DNA from: Barnesiella intestinihominis YIT 11860
GTDB taxonomy: Bacteria; Bacteroidota; Bacteroidia; Bacteroidales; Barnesiellaceae
Length of the DNA stretch: 64,000 bases
NCBI RefSeq assembly: GCF_000296465.1
Contig: NZ_JH815204.1
Coordinates: 681,681 to 745,680 of the forward strand
Direction: 5' to 3'
Shown here piece by piece: positions 27,016 through 36,977 of the stretch. The position numbers were made by a program, and so were the translations under genes. Below the pieces are notes generated by a model. The model saw only the letters and a program-made list of their open reading frames with translations, did not search any database and was not told the DNA's origin. Each line of letters opens with the position of its first letter. Position 1 is the stretch's first letter.

Positions 27016-29514
27016 TTATTCGGCAACTTCGGTTACGTTATCGTCTTGTAAGTTTTCATCGACACTTTCTGATAAAACTTTGCAAACCGATGCTATTTCA
27101 TCGTTACGTTTTTCCAAGTTTATTAATCTTACACCCTGTGTTGCTCGTCCCATGACTCGTACGTCGGCTACTTTCATTCGTAGAGTAATGCCCGATTTGT
27201 TTATGATTACCAAATCATTTTCATCTGTTACGCATTTAATCGCTACCAAACAGCCTGTTTTATCGGTAATATTCAGCGTTTTTACGCCTTTCCCTCCTCG
27301 GTTTGTTATCCGATAATCTTCTATAAGAGAGCGTTTTCCATAGCCTTGCTCCGAGACAACCATGATGGTTTCTTTTTCGGGATCGTTTACACAAATCATT
27401 CCTACCACTTCGTCGCCATTATTGTCAAGGGTCATACCCTTTACACCTGTTGCATTACGACCCATTTCGCGTACTGCACTTTCATGGAATCGAATAGCGC
27501 GACCGTTTTTGTTGGCGATAATTATTTGGCTGTCTTCCGTGGTGAGACGCACTTGTATAACTTGATCGTCTTCCCGAATCGTAATCGCGTTTACTCCATT
27601 CTGTCGAGGGCGTGAATAGGCTTCGAGTTTTGTCTTTTTTATTACACCTTTACGCGTACAGAATAGTAAGTTATGAGACATATTGTATTCGGGGTCTTGT
27701 AATTTTTTTACCCGAATGAATGCGTTTACCTTGTCGTCGGACTCTATATTGAGCATGTTCTGAATGGCTCGTCCCTTTGAGTTTTTAGCACCTTCGGGGA
27801 TTTCATAGACTTTCAGCCAATAGCATTTACCCTTTTGGGTAAAGAACAACATATAATTGTGCATTGATGCTGGATAGATATACTCGATGAAATCTTCTTC
27901 ACGAGTATTGCTTCCTTTTGCTCCGACTCCTCCTCGATTTTGAGCACGGAATTCGGACAGAGGAGTCCGTTTGATATACCCCATGTGCGATATGGTGATA
28001 ATCATCTCGTCGTCGGCATAGAAGTCCTCAGCATTGAACTCTTCCGAGGAATAAATGATTTCTGTTTTACGTTCGTCGCCATACTTCTCTTTTATTTCGA
28101 GAAGCTCGTCTTTTACCACTTTCATACAAACAGACTCATCGGCGAGAATTTCTTTGTAATAGGCAATCATTTTTTCCACCTCGGCGTATTCATTTCTCAG
28201 TTTGTCTTGATCCAAACCGGTCAACTGTCCAAGACGCATATCTACGATGGCCTGAGCTTGTTTTTCGCTTAACGAGAATCGCTCCATTAAACGTGTCTTG
28301 GCTTCTTCACGAGTCCGTGATGACCGAATCAGTTTAACGACTTCGTCTATGTGATCGGATGCAATGATAAGTCCTTCAAGAATATGCGCCCTTTCTTCGG
28401 CTTTCGCCAGATCGAAACGAGTGCGGCGAATAACGACTTCGTGGCGATGATCCACAAACGCCTCTAACAGTTGTTTTAGATTTAGTGTTTGAGGACGTCC
28501 GTTTACCAAAGCAATATTATTGACACTGAAAGAGGATTGCAAGTCGGTCATTTTGAATAATTTATTTAAAATAACGCTTGCATTGGCATCTCGTTTTATT
28601 TCGATAACGATTCTCATTCCGGCTCGGTCGGATTCATCGTTGATGTTGGAAATACCTTCTAACCGTTTTTCTTCCACCAAATCGGCGATTTTCTTAATCA
28701 ATTCCGACTTATTGACGGCATATGGTATTTCAGATACGACGATGGTCTCCCGCCCTGTGGTGCTGTCTACTTCAATCTCGGCTTTTGCCCGAATTACAAT
28801 TCGGCCCCGTCCTGTTTCGAAAGCATCTTTTACCCCTGCAAAACCATAAATAATACCTCCTGTGGGGAAGTCGGGAGCCTTGATATATTGCATCAGGTCT
28901 TCCACCGTCAATTCTCTGTCGTCGATTAGGGCGACAGAAGCATCTATACATTCCGACAGGTTATGAGGGGGCATATTCGTTGCCATACCCACAGCAATAC
29001 CCGAAGCTCCATTGACTAGTAAGTTGGGGATTCGGGTCGGCAAAACAGTTGGCTCTTCTAATGTGTTATCGAAGTTTGGAGTAAAATCGACCGTATCTTT
29101 TTCAATATCTCGAAGCATCTCTTCTGCGATACGAGAAAGGCGAGCTTCGGTATAACGCATGGCAGCAGGGCTATCGCCGTCGACAGACCCGAAGTTACCT
29201 TGCCCATCGACCAAAGGATAACGTAAAGACCAGGGTTGCGCCATACGCACCAATGCAAAATATACCGACGAATCGCCATGCGGGTGATATTTACCCAGCA
29301 CATCTCCCACGATTCTTGCTGATTTCTTATAAGGCTTATCCGATGTGTTACCCAATTTGTCCATACCGAACAGAACTCTGCGGTGTACCGGTTTAAAACC
29401 ATCTCTTACATCGGGTAAGGCACGAGCTACAATCACCGACATAGAATAATCGATGTAGGCCGATTGCATCTCTTGTTTGATGTCTATTTTTAAAATTCTA
29501 TCTTGATCAATCAT
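27016..29514 (-). CDS. gyrA: DNA gyrase subunit A
   Basis: An 832-residue type IIA topoisomerase subunit that cuts and rejoins DNA during negative supercoiling. The opening is [21 protein letters not shown], the catalytic Tyr121 sits in [11 protein letters not shown], and the quinolone region is [20 protein letters not shown] with Ser82. The C-terminal beta-pinwheel begins after ~500, with six blade-like repeats and the GyrA-box-like [10 protein letters not shown] near 530. This box, absent from ParC, supports GyrA. The position equal to E. coli Asp87 is Phe86. The N-terminus is complete. A TATCTTTG box lies at 29567-29560 on the minus strand. Confidence 0.95.
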   Translation of the reverse strand: MIDQDRILKIDIKQEMQSAYIDYSMSVIVARALPDVRDGFKPVHRRVLFGMDKLGNTSDKPYKKSARIVGDVLGKYHPHGDSSVYFALVRMAQPWSLRYPLVDGQGNFGSVDGDSPAAMRYTEARLSRIAEEMLRDIEKDTVDFTPNFDNTLEEPTVLPTRIPNLLVNGASGIAVGMATNMPPHNLSECIDASVALIDDRELTVEDLMQYIKAPDFPTGGIIYGFAGVKDAFETGRGRIVIRAKAEIEVDSTTGRETIVVSEIPYAVNKSELIKKIADLVEEKRLEGISNINDESDRAGMRIVIEIKRDANASVILNKLFKMTDLQSSFSVNNIALVNGRPQTLNLKQLLEAFVDHRHEVVIRRTRFDLAKAEERAHILEGLIIASDHIDEVVKLIRSSRTREEAKTRLMERFSLSEKQAQAIVDMRLGQLTGLDQDKLRNEYAEVEKMIAYYKEILADESVCMKVVKDELLEIKEKYGDERKTEIIYSSEEFNAEDFYADDEMIITISHMGYIKRTPLSEFRAQNRGGVGAKGSNTREEDFIEYIYPASMHNYMLFFTQKGKCYWLKVYEIPEGAKNSKGRAIQNMLNIESDDKVNAFIRVKKLQDPEYNMSHNLLFCTRKGVIKKTKLEAYSRPRQNGVNAITIREDDQVIQVRLTTEDSQIIIANKNGRAIRFHESAVREMGRNATGVKGMTLDNNGDEVVGMICVNDPEKETIMVVSEQGYGKRSLIEDYRITNRGGKGVKTLNITDKTGCLVAIKCVTDENDLVIINKSGITLRMKVADVRVMGRATQGVRLINLEKRNDEIASVCKVLSESVDENLQDDNVTEVAE

Positions 29515-29559
29515 TTATTTTGATGAAAATTGGTTATACAAATTATGCTGTTTAGCGTA

Positions 29560-29701
29560 CAAAGATAACCATTTTTTGAAAAATCGAGATACCAAATTCA
29601 AGAAATAATCTTTTGTGAATAGGAATTTTCGGCATATTATTTGTTATATATAATAAACTAATAAATACCCGCCATTATTCGGCTTAAAGGTGGTATATTT
29701 G
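29560..29701. promoter_or_regulatory. Divergent promoters of gyrA and clpC
   Basis: TATCTTTG on the minus strand at 29567-29560 (46 nt before the gyrA ATG) and TATATTTG on the plus strand at 29694-29701 (29 nt before the clpC ATG). clpC also has a strong, unusual-for-the-phylum ribosome-binding site AAAGGAGA at 29713-29720. Confidence 0.55.
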
Positions 29702-29730
29702 CTAAATCAATAAAAGGAGACAGATTGTTT

Positions 29731-32262
29731 ATGGAAAGAAACTTCTCACAACATGTTAAGGAAATTCTCGGTTATAGCCGGGAAGAGGCTGAACGCCTCC
29801 AAAATTCCAACATTGTTCCCGAGCATTTATTGTTAGGAATTATACGTGACGGCGCAAATCGTGCTGTCGATGTATTGGTCGGGCTCGGAGCTTCCCTCCG
29901 AACACTGAAAAGTTCATTGGAAAATGAACTGTCCGCTTCCAATAATCACATGGAACAAACGAATGAGTTGACTATTAGTAAAAGCACAGATAGAGTTTTA
30001 AAGATGAGTATGCTTGAAGCTCGATTTATGAAAAGTTCGGAGACAGACACCGAACATTTATTGTTGGCTATATTGAAAGAGCCGGACTCTTCTGCTGCAA
30101 AAATTTTAAACACGAATGACATAACTTATGACGAAGTGGCAGCTTTTTTAAAAGGTAATGAGAAGCCGGATTTCCCTTCGCCGAGCATGGGCGCCGGATT
30201 TACGGACGATGATGACGACGAATTGGAGGAAGACCGAAATTATCGGAGGGAACAGCAAAGCGGAAATAGTACGACTGCTCAGCGTAGTAATAATGAAACT
30301 CCCGTATTGGACAACTTTGGGACCGATATGACAAAGGCTGCCGAAGAAGGTCGGCTCGACCCTGTTGTCGGACGTGAAAATGAAATTGAACGATTGGCAC
30401 AAGTATTGAGCCGAAGAAAAAAGAATAATCCGGTTCTTATAGGGGAACCCGGCGTAGGAAAATCTGCAATAGTAGAAGGTCTTGCTTTGAGAATCGTGCA
30501 ACGTAAAGTGTCGAGGGTGCTATTCGATAAGAGACTTGTCTCTCTCGACATGGCCTCGATTGTAGCAGGAACAAAATATAGAGGACAATTCGAGGAGCGT
30601 ATAAAAGCAATTCTAAATGAGTTGTCGAAGAATCCGAATATTATTTTATTTATCGACGAGATTCATACTATTGTCGGTGGAGGTGGAGCCACAGGGTCTC
30701 TTGATGCTGCCAATATGTTAAAACCGGCTCTTTCGCGGGGAGAGATTCAGTGTATCGGAGCTACAACACTCGATGAATATAGGAAAAATATAGAAAAAGA
30801 TGGTGCTTTGGAACGCCGTTTCCAAAAGATTATGGTCGAGCCTACAACTCCCGAGGAGACTCTGCAAATCCTCAATAATATAAAAGGTAGATACGAGGAT
30901 CATCATAATGTCACCTATACCGATGATGCATTGGAGGCGTGTGTCAAATTGACAGACCGTTACATAAGTGACCGTAATTTCCCGGACAAAGCCATTGATG
31001 CATTGGACGAAGCCGGGGCGCGAGTGCATGTTTCTAATATTATTGTCCCCAAAGAAATCGAAAGTTTGGAGGCTCAAATAGAGACTTGCCGGGAAGATAA
31101 AATAAATGCTGTTAAATCCCAAAACTATGAGCTTGCGGCGAGTTTTAGAGACAAGGAAAAAGAATTGCAACTTTCCCTTGAATCGGCGAAAGCAAACTGG
31201 GAAAGGCAGATGCAACAACATAGAGAGATTGTCAATGAGGAAAAGGTTGCCGAAGTTGTCGCTATGATGACTGGTGTCCCGGTGCAGCGTATCGCACAAG
31301 CTGAGGGAAATAAACTTTTAGCTATGTCGGGAGAGTTGAAGCGCGAAATTATCGGGCAAGATGATGCTGTCGATAAAATTGTAAAAGCGATACAGCGAAA
31401 TCGTGTAGGATTAAAGGATCCGGGGAAACCTATCGGCACTTTCATGTTTTTGGGCCCTACGGGTGTGGGTAAGACTCATTTAGCAAAAAAATTGGCCGAA
31501 TACTTATTTGACTCGAAAGATGCTCTTATCCGAATAGACATGAGTGAATATATGGAGAAATTTACTGTGTCCAGACTGGTCGGAGCCCCTCCGGGATATG
31601 TGGGATATGAGGAAGGAGGACAGTTAACGGAGAAAGTGAGACGCAAACCCTATTCGGTTGTGCTGCTCGATGAAATAGAAAAGGCTCACCCCGATGTCTT
31701 TAATCTATTGTTGCAAGTCTTAGACGAAGGACGCCTAACCGATAGCTTGGGGCGTAGAATCGATTTTAAGAATACGATTCTGATTATGACATCTAATATC
31801 GGTACGCGTCAATTAAAGGATTTTGGACAAGGAGTAGGATTCTCGACTAATACTGTTTCGGAAAAGGATTATTCGAGGGGCGTTATACAAAAGGCGTTGA
31901 ATAGAGCTTTCTCTCCCGAATTTTTAAATCGTATCGACGATATTGTAATGTTCGACCAATTGGATAAAGAATCTATTTTCAAAATTATCGATTTGGAACT
32001 AAGCGGATTTTACAAACGGGTGGAAACACTGGGTTATCATCTGACTATTACCGACGATGCCAAAAACTTTATTGCCGAAAAGGGGTATGATATTCAGTTC
32101 GGAGCACGACCTCTAAAACGGGCCATACAGAAATACCTCGAAGATGAACTTGCCGAAATGATTATTCGGGCGACGGTTCAAGAAGGTGATACTATTGTCG
32201 TTGATTTTGATAAGGAGAATCAGAAGATCGTGTCTTCGATTCATAATTCCCAAACGAAATGA
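29731..32262 (+). CDS. clpC: ATP-dependent Clp protease ATP-binding subunit ClpC
   Basis: An 843-residue HSP100 unfoldase that feeds proteins to ClpP. Order: Clp N-domain repeats (1-145, with VPEHLLLGIIRDG and DTEHLLLAILKEP), AAA1 with Walker A GEPGVGKSAIVEGLA, a UVR-type middle segment (YELAASFRDKEKELQ, about 465-480) in place of ClpB's long coiled coil, AAA2 with GPTGVGKTHLAKKLAEYLF, and a C-terminal D2 domain. The UVR motif makes it ClpC rather than ClpB or ClpA. ATG 29731 follows the AAAGGAGA site by ~11 nt; a TTG two codons earlier is less likely. Confidence 0.94.
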   Translation: MERNFSQHVKEILGYSREEAERLQNSNIVPEHLLLGIIRDGANRAVDVLVGLGASLRTLKSSLENELSASNNHMEQTNELTISKSTDRVLKMSMLEARFMKSSETDTEHLLLAILKEPDSSAAKILNTNDITYDEVAAFLKGNEKPDFPSPSMGAGFTDDDDDELEEDRNYRREQQSGNSTTAQRSNNETPVLDNFGTDMTKAAEEGRLDPVVGRENEIERLAQVLSRRKKNNPVLIGEPGVGKSAIVEGLALRIVQRKVSRVLFDKRLVSLDMASIVAGTKYRGQFEERIKAILNELSKNPNIILFIDEIHTIVGGGGATGSLDAANMLKPALSRGEIQCIGATTLDEYRKNIEKDGALERRFQKIMVEPTTPEETLQILNNIKGRYEDHHNVTYTDDALEACVKLTDRYISDRNFPDKAIDALDEAGARVHVSNIIVPKEIESLEAQIETCREDKINAVKSQNYELAASFRDKEKELQLSLESAKANWERQMQQHREIVNEEKVAEVVAMMTGVPVQRIAQAEGNKLLAMSGELKREIIGQDDAVDKIVKAIQRNRVGLKDPGKPIGTFMFLGPTGVGKTHLAKKLAEYLFDSKDALIRIDMSEYMEKFTVSRLVGAPPGYVGYEEGGQLTEKVRRKPYSVVLLDEIEKAHPDVFNLLLQVLDEGRLTDSLGRRIDFKNTILIMTSNIGTRQLKDFGQGVGFSTNTVSEKDYSRGVIQKALNRAFSPEFLNRIDDIVMFDQLDKESIFKIIDLELSGFYKRVETLGYHLTITDDAKNFIAEKGYDIQFGARPLKRAIQKYLEDELAEMIIRATVQEGDTIVVDFDKENQKIVSSIHNSQTK

Positions 32263-32283
32263 CAAATAATAGTTGAATAAGTC

Positions 32284-32318
32284 AAAATGTCAGACTCAAA
32301 GAGTCTGGCATTTTTTTT
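32284..32318 (+). terminator. Terminator after clpC
   Basis: TGTCAGACTC/GAGTCTGGCA (one G-U pair) with a 3-nt loop, flanked by AAAA and an 8-T run. It lies 22 nt after the clpC stop. Confidence 0.92.
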
Positions 32319-32361
32319 GAAAAATCATAGTCAGAAATTTAAATGATAAAAATATACAATT

Positions 32362-34416
32362 ATGCAAAAAGGTACAATTGGGGTTACAACCGACAATATC
32401 TTCCCCGTCATTAAAAAATTTTTGTATAGCGACCATGAAATATTTTTAAGGGAGCTCGTTTCTAATGCTGTGGATGCCACTCAGAAATTGAAGACATTAT
32501 CTTCTTTTGGCGATTTCAAAGGTGAGTTAGGCACGATGAATGTCACAGTGTCGATTGATAAAAATAAGGGGACGTTGACTATATCGGATCGCGGTATAGG
32601 AATGACAGCCGAAGAGATAGACAAATATATCAATCAAATTGCTTTTTCGGGGGCCGAAGAGTTTTTGGAAAAATATAAAAATGATGCGAATGCCATTATC
32701 GGGCATTTCGGGCTGGGATTTTATTCTTCTTTCATGGTTTCCAAAAAAGTAGAAATACGTACATTATCCTATAAAGAAGGAGCCCAAGCAGTCATGTGGA
32801 GCTGCGATGGTTCTCCGGCTTACGAGATGACCGATATCGAAAAGAGCGAACGGGGAACAGATATTATTTTATATGTCGATGATGACAATAAGGAATTCCT
32901 TGAAGAACAACGTATCGAGACCCTGTTGAAAAAATATTGCCGTTTCTTGCCTGTTCCCGTTGTGTTTGGAAAAGAACAAGAATGGAAAGACGGGAAATAT
33001 GTCGATACAGACAAGGATAGGGTCATTAATGATATGGAGCCTGCATGGACTCGGAAGCCGACAGATTTGACCGATGAAGATTACAGGAAATTCTATGCCG
33101 ATCTTTATCCGGGAATAGATGAACCTCTGTTTTGGATTCATTTGAATATCGACTATCCGTTTAAGTTGACGGGAATTCTTTATTTCCCGAAAATCAAAAA
33201 TAATATCGATATCAATCGATACAAGATACAATTATATTGCAACCAAGTATTCGTTACCGATTCGGTAGAGGGTATCGTTCCTGATTTCCTAATGCTTTTA
33301 CAGGGTGTGATTGATTCACCCGATATTCCGTTGAATGTTTCGCGTTCATATCTGCAAAGCGATTCTAATGTAAAGAAAATATCGGGGTATATCACTAAAA
33401 AGGTTTCAGAGCGTCTGCAAGAGATATTCAACAGCGATCGCAAACAGTTCGAGGAGAAATGGGACGATTTGAAAATCTTCATCGAATATGGTATGCTGTC
33501 TGATGAGAAATTCTACGAGCGTGCTCAGAAATTCGTATTATTGAAAGATACGGAGGATAAATATTATACGCTCGATGAATATAAAAAACTGATAGAGGGC
33601 AACCAAACCGATAAAGACGGACAACTCGTTTATCTGTATGCCACTGATAAGGAAGCACAATACAGTTATATCGATACGGCTGTATCAAGAGGTTACGATG
33701 TACTATTGATGAACGGACAGCTGGATCCTCATTTCATCGGTATGTTGGAGCAGAAATTAGAGAAAAGCCGTTTCGTGCGCGTGGATAGCGATCTGATCGA
33801 TAAACTAATCAAGAAATCGGATACAACTTCAAATACAGCTCTCGATGAGCAACAGCGCGATATGATGACTTCTGTTTTCAAATCGCAAATCCCTGCTATG
33901 GAGAAAAGTGATTTCTTGGTTATGTTCGAGCCCGTAGGTGCGACTGCTCAACCTATCGTTATTACGCAAAATGAATTTATGCGTCGTATGAAAGATATGG
34001 CTGCTATACAATCAGGAATGGCTTTCTATGGGGAGCTTCCCGACAGCTATAACCTCATAGTGAACACAGATCACCCTCTTTCGCAAAAGGTTATTGCTGA
34101 TACCGAAAGTGCTTGTAAGAGTGAATTAACTCCTATATTGGACGAGTTGAAAACTGTCAATGAAGAAATCGAACGGTTACAAGAGGCCAAAAAAGATAAA
34201 AAGGACGATGAAATTCCCGTAGCAGATAAGGAGGCTTTGAAGCATGCTGAGGAAAAGGCAAAAGAATTGAGAGCAAAGGAATCGGATATATTGAAGACTT
34301 ATGCCGACCGGACACCTTTGGTTCGTCAGTTGGTCGACTTGGCTCTGCTTTCCAATAACATGTTGAAGGGAGAGGCTTTGAGTAAATTTATCAAACGGTC
34401 GGTTGAAATGCTCTAA
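32362..34416 (+). CDS. htpG: Molecular chaperone HtpG (Hsp90)
   Basis: A 684-residue ATP-dependent chaperone dimer. GHKL ATPase motifs are visible in the N-domain: FLRELVSNAVDA, TISDRGIGMTAEEI (ATP-binding Asp and Gly) and IGHFGLGFYSSFMVSKKVEI. Then come the middle domain (IDSPDIPLNVSRSYLQSD, with the catalytic Arg region) and the C-terminal dimerisation part ending in helices (LVRQLVDLALLSNNML). A charged segment, KKDKKDDEIPVADKEALK (about 610-630), is a lineage-specific insertion. There is no TAnnTTTG promoter between the clpC terminator and this gene, so a stress-type promoter may be used. Confidence 0.95.
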   Translation: MQKGTIGVTTDNIFPVIKKFLYSDHEIFLRELVSNAVDATQKLKTLSSFGDFKGELGTMNVTVSIDKNKGTLTISDRGIGMTAEEIDKYINQIAFSGAEEFLEKYKNDANAIIGHFGLGFYSSFMVSKKVEIRTLSYKEGAQAVMWSCDGSPAYEMTDIEKSERGTDIILYVDDDNKEFLEEQRIETLLKKYCRFLPVPVVFGKEQEWKDGKYVDTDKDRVINDMEPAWTRKPTDLTDEDYRKFYADLYPGIDEPLFWIHLNIDYPFKLTGILYFPKIKNNIDINRYKIQLYCNQVFVTDSVEGIVPDFLMLLQGVIDSPDIPLNVSRSYLQSDSNVKKISGYITKKVSERLQEIFNSDRKQFEEKWDDLKIFIEYGMLSDEKFYERAQKFVLLKDTEDKYYTLDEYKKLIEGNQTDKDGQLVYLYATDKEAQYSYIDTAVSRGYDVLLMNGQLDPHFIGMLEQKLEKSRFVRVDSDLIDKLIKKSDTTSNTALDEQQRDMMTSVFKSQIPAMEKSDFLVMFEPVGATAQPIVITQNEFMRRMKDMAAIQSGMAFYGELPDSYNLIVNTDHPLSQKVIADTESACKSELTPILDELKTVNEEIERLQEAKKDKKDDEIPVADKEALKHAEEKAKELRAKESDILKTYADRTPLVRQLVDLALLSNNMLKGEALSKFIKRSVEML

Positions 34417-34425
34417 CAAGCTATA

Positions 34426-34531
34426 CAGATATAAAGTAATACTTTAATATCTGTTCGCAAATATAATATTGAACTGATACTTTAATAGCGAATGTGGATT
34501 GTATTAGATAGCACAATCTACATTCGCTATT
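34426..34531. terminator. Two hairpins between htpG and pyrD, second a probable bidirectional terminator
   Basis: First hairpin: CAGATAT-AAAGT pairs with ACTTTA-ATATCTG (34426-34453, one bulge). Second: an 18-19 bp stem, AATAGCGAATGTGGATTGT (34484-34502) with ACAATCTACATTCGCTATT (34513-34531), with one G-U pair and a 10-nt loop, then TTTATA. The second can end htpG transcription from the left and pyrD transcription from the right. Confidence 0.75.
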
Positions 34532-34550
34532 TTATACTATTGATAATAAA

Positions 34551-35465
34551 TTAATTACAAACCAAGCCACCGATAAGCTCTTTTACGGATGCAATGTTAT
34601 TCCTATCGAGATATTCGTCTATTCCGTCCGCTATTTTTTCAGTTATTTGAGGATCTATGAAGTTAGCTGTTCCGACCTCTATGGCAGATGCACCGGCCAA
34701 TATAAATTCAATGGCATCGGTGGCGTTCATGATTCCACCCAATCCTACAATAGGGATTTTTACGACATGGTAAGTTTGCCAAACCATACGCAATGCGATG
34801 GGCTTAACACATGCACCGGATAATCCCCCTGTAATTGTAGAGAGTACTGGCCTGCGACGATTTGAATCAATAGCCATACCCAGCAGAGTATTGATCAAGG
34901 ATACAGCATCGGCGCCTTCGGCCTCGACTGCTCGGGCTATCTCGGTAATATCGGTAACGTTTGGCGAAAGTTTGACAATCAGAGTTTTAGGATAAACGGC
35001 ACGCACAGCTTTTACCACAGCGGCAGCACTTTGGCAGCTTGTCCCGAAAGCCATTCCACCCTCTTTCACATTCGGGCAAGAGATGTTTAACTCAATTCCC
35101 GGAATCTTGTCCAATGCAGCGATTTTCTCTGCCGTGACGGCGTAGTCTTCTATTGAGGATCCCGATACATTTACCAAGAAATGGGTATCGATATCTTTTA
35201 TGCGAGGATATATATTTTCGATGAAGTAATTGACACCTTTGTTTTGTAATCCTACTGCGTTGAGCATTCCCGAAGGCGTTTCGGCCATACGTGGATACGG
35301 GTTGCCTTCTCTATGATGCAGCGTCGTTCCTTTTACAATGACTCCTCCCAGCCGAGATAAATCGACGAAATCGGCAAATTCTTCGCCGTAGCCAAACGTT
35401 CCCGATGCCGTCATTACGGGATTCTTCAAAAGCAACCCGCCTATATTTACTTTCAAATCTGCCAT
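34551..35465 (-). CDS. pyrD: Dihydroorotate dehydrogenase B, catalytic subunit
   Basis: A 304-residue FMN barrel enzyme of class 1B that oxidises dihydroorotate to orotate in pyrimidine synthesis. Motifs: [16 protein letters not shown] near the start, [17 protein letters not shown] (with the class 1B catalytic Cys), [12 protein letters not shown], and the phosphate loops [20 protein letters not shown] and AIEVGTANF. It needs the PyrK subunit to pass electrons to NAD+. It overlaps pyrK by 13 nt, so the pair is coupled. The enzymes upstream in the route, carA and carB, are elsewhere in the window. Confidence 0.96.
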   Translation of the reverse strand: MADLKVNIGGLLLKNPVMTASGTFGYGEEFADFVDLSRLGGVIVKGTTLHHREGNPYPRMAETPSGMLNAVGLQNKGVNYFIENIYPRIKDIDTHFLVNVSGSSIEDYAVTAEKIAALDKIPGIELNISCPNVKEGGMAFGTSCQSAAAVVKAVRAVYPKTLIVKLSPNVTDITEIARAVEAEGADAVSLINTLLGMAIDSNRRRPVLSTITGGLSGACVKPIALRMVWQTYHVVKIPIVGLGGIMNATDAIEFILAGASAIEVGTANFIDPQITEKIADGIDEYLDRNNIASVKELIGGLVCN

Positions 35466-36232
35466 TTTAGTTTTTCTATATTAAAGATAGGACCTTCCTT
35501 ACATACACAAGTATTGCCTTCGATCGTATCTTCTACGCAACAGAGACATGCGCCTACGCCACAGGCCATCATATTTTCGAGAGATACTTCACAGGATATG
35601 TTTCGTTCATGAGCAAATCGGGCGACGGCTACCATCATGGGTTTCGGGCCGCAAACATACAGCTTATCGAGTTTACTATTTAACAAGGAGTGCTGAGTCA
35701 CGAATCCTTTTTCGCCCAAAGAACCGTCTTCGGTGGAAATATATACATCTCCAAACTGCCGAAACATTTCATATTGCAGTATATCCTTGTCTGAACGGAA
35801 TCCTAACAAAAATTTGGGGGTATAATTCCGTTCTTTTAAGTATTTACCCCAATATAGCATCGGGGCTATTCCAACGCCTCCTCCGATAAGCAATATATTC
35901 GAATCTGTTTCATCGGGTAAACTGAATGTATTACCCAATGGTAAAACTAAATTAATACTATCTCCTTGTTTCAAATCGCATAAAGTCCGAGTTCCTTCAC
36001 CGGCTTTTCTTATCAATAGCCATAGCTCATTGCGAGTGGAATCGACGAAATTGATAGAAATCGGACGCCTTAAAAATGTACCAGGAGACCGGTCTACACG
36101 AACCTCGACAAACTGCCCGGGTAACATATCGGGCAACGGTTCATTATTATCGGGTTTCAATTTCAAAAGAGCATAATTATCGTGCAGTTTTGTGTTTTCA
36201 ACAACCCGAAAGTCAAGAATATATTTTTTCAT
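35453..36232 (-). CDS. pyrK: Dihydroorotate dehydrogenase electron transfer subunit PyrK
   Basis: A 259-residue ferredoxin-reductase-like protein. The FAD site [13 protein letters not shown] lies near 48-60, the NAD-binding glycine loop [20 protein letters not shown] near 109-128, and CGPKPMM near 193. The C-terminal 2Fe-2S cysteines are in [14 protein letters not shown] and NTCVCKEGP. It carries electrons from PyrD to NAD+. First gene of the pyrK-pyrD operon, with an excellent promoter 19 nt upstream. Confidence 0.95.
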   Translation of the reverse strand: MKKYILDFRVVENTKLHDNYALLKLKPDNNEPLPDMLPGQFVEVRVDRSPGTFLRRPISINFVDSTRNELWLLIRKAGEGTRTLCDLKQGDSINLVLPLGNTFSLPDETDSNILLIGGGVGIAPMLYWGKYLKERNYTPKFLLGFRSDKDILQYEMFRQFGDVYISTEDGSLGEKGFVTQHSLLNSKLDKLYVCGPKPMMVAVARFAHERNISCEVSLENMMACGVGACLCCVEDTIEGNTCVCKEGPIFNIEKLKWQI

Positions 36233-36250
36233 AAAATTATTTTAGCTGAA

Positions 36251-36282
36251 CAAAGATAGTATAAACCCAAAAGCGAAACAAA
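36251..36282 (-). promoter_or_regulatory. Promoter of pyrK-pyrD
   Basis: On the minus strand: TTTG (36282-36279), a 20-nt spacer and TATCTTTG (36258-36251), 18 nt before the pyrK ATG. Both elements match the Bacteroidota consensus. Confidence 0.75.
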
Positions 36283-36335
36283 AGTTTATCGGATTATGCA
36301 ATCGTTTTATTTCTCCTTTAAAAGATAAAGACGAG

Positions 36336-36872
36336 TTATTCATTGTCCGGGGAAAATGTCTCGAACGTATTATCGGAGTAGAAAATCATGATTTTAGTTG
36401 CTTTTTTATTTTTTACGACCTGTTCCGATGGCTCGAAAAATGGTGCTTTTAAGTTTGTTATTTCTTCATTTTCAAGTTTATGGTCCTGCTTTTGATGAAT
36501 ATTAGAGTCATTTTCCCTCGAATATTTTGAAGGAGCTGTATATTCGTCCGGTTTTATTTCATTCTCCTCGGGAAATAAAGATGTTGAAAATTCTTTGGAG
36601 GGTGAGGTAATGTTTTCGGCCGGAGGTATTGTCGCCGTCAAAATCATAGGGCCTGTTCCATATAACAGCCAATAGATAGATAAGTCGGGATAGGCAGAAT
36701 GTATCTTCCCAATGGTATTGATACTGATCTTCTGATTTCGTCCACCCAAAATTTGAGACATTGAAGATCTCTGTATCTTAGTTGCATCGGCAAATTGCGT
36801 AACAGATATACCCTTATACTCGATAAAACTTTTCATTCTTTCGGCAACAATTAGAGCTTCATTTTCTTCCAT
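36336..36872 (-). CDS. XRE-type helix-turn-helix regulator with unassigned C-terminal half
   Basis: From ATG 36872 it is 178 residues; the frame is open 53 codons further up, but that part crosses the promoter. Residues ~8-70 form an HTH: AERMKSFIEYKGISVTQFAD, KIQRSSMSQILGGRN (recognition helix), NTIGKIHSAYPDLSIYWLLY, which is the layout of small Bacteroidota repressors. Residues ~80-178 are polar, rich in Glu, Lys, Pro and Ser, with no family match, ending KKATKIMIFYSDNTFETFSP. Its promoter overlaps a palindrome that is repeated further upstream, so autoregulation is likely. It is not a LexA/CI type, as no peptidase motif was seen. The target genes are unknown. Confidence 0.75.
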   Translation of the reverse strand: MEENEALIVAERMKSFIEYKGISVTQFADATKIQRSSMSQILGGRNQKISINTIGKIHSAYPDLSIYWLLYGTGPMILTATIPPAENITSPSKEFSTSLFPEENEIKPDEYTAPSKYSRENDSNIHQKQDHKLENEEITNLKAPFFEPSEQVVKNKKATKIMIFYSDNTFETFSPDNE

Positions 36873-36911
36873 TTTTAGGGGTGTAAATAGATTCGTAATA
36901 ATAAAATTATA

Positions 36912-36977
36912 GTTTACAAATGTAACAAGAATAAATAAAAAACACAAGTTTGTTTTGTAAATTGCGTGATTTACAAA
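36912..36977 (-). promoter_or_regulatory. Promoter of the XRE regulator with two operator-like palindromes
   Basis: On the minus strand: TTG (36947-36945), a 20-nt spacer and TACATTTG (36924-36917). The -7 box lies inside GTTTACAAATGTAAC (36912-36926), an imperfect palindrome. Just upstream, TTTGTAAAT-N6-ATTTACAAA (36954-36977) is a perfect 9-bp inverted repeat with the same half-site. Confidence 0.6.

Noticed and set aside
30718-31299. Minus-strand frame inside clpC
   Set aside because: Shadow of a conserved gene; no family resemblance.
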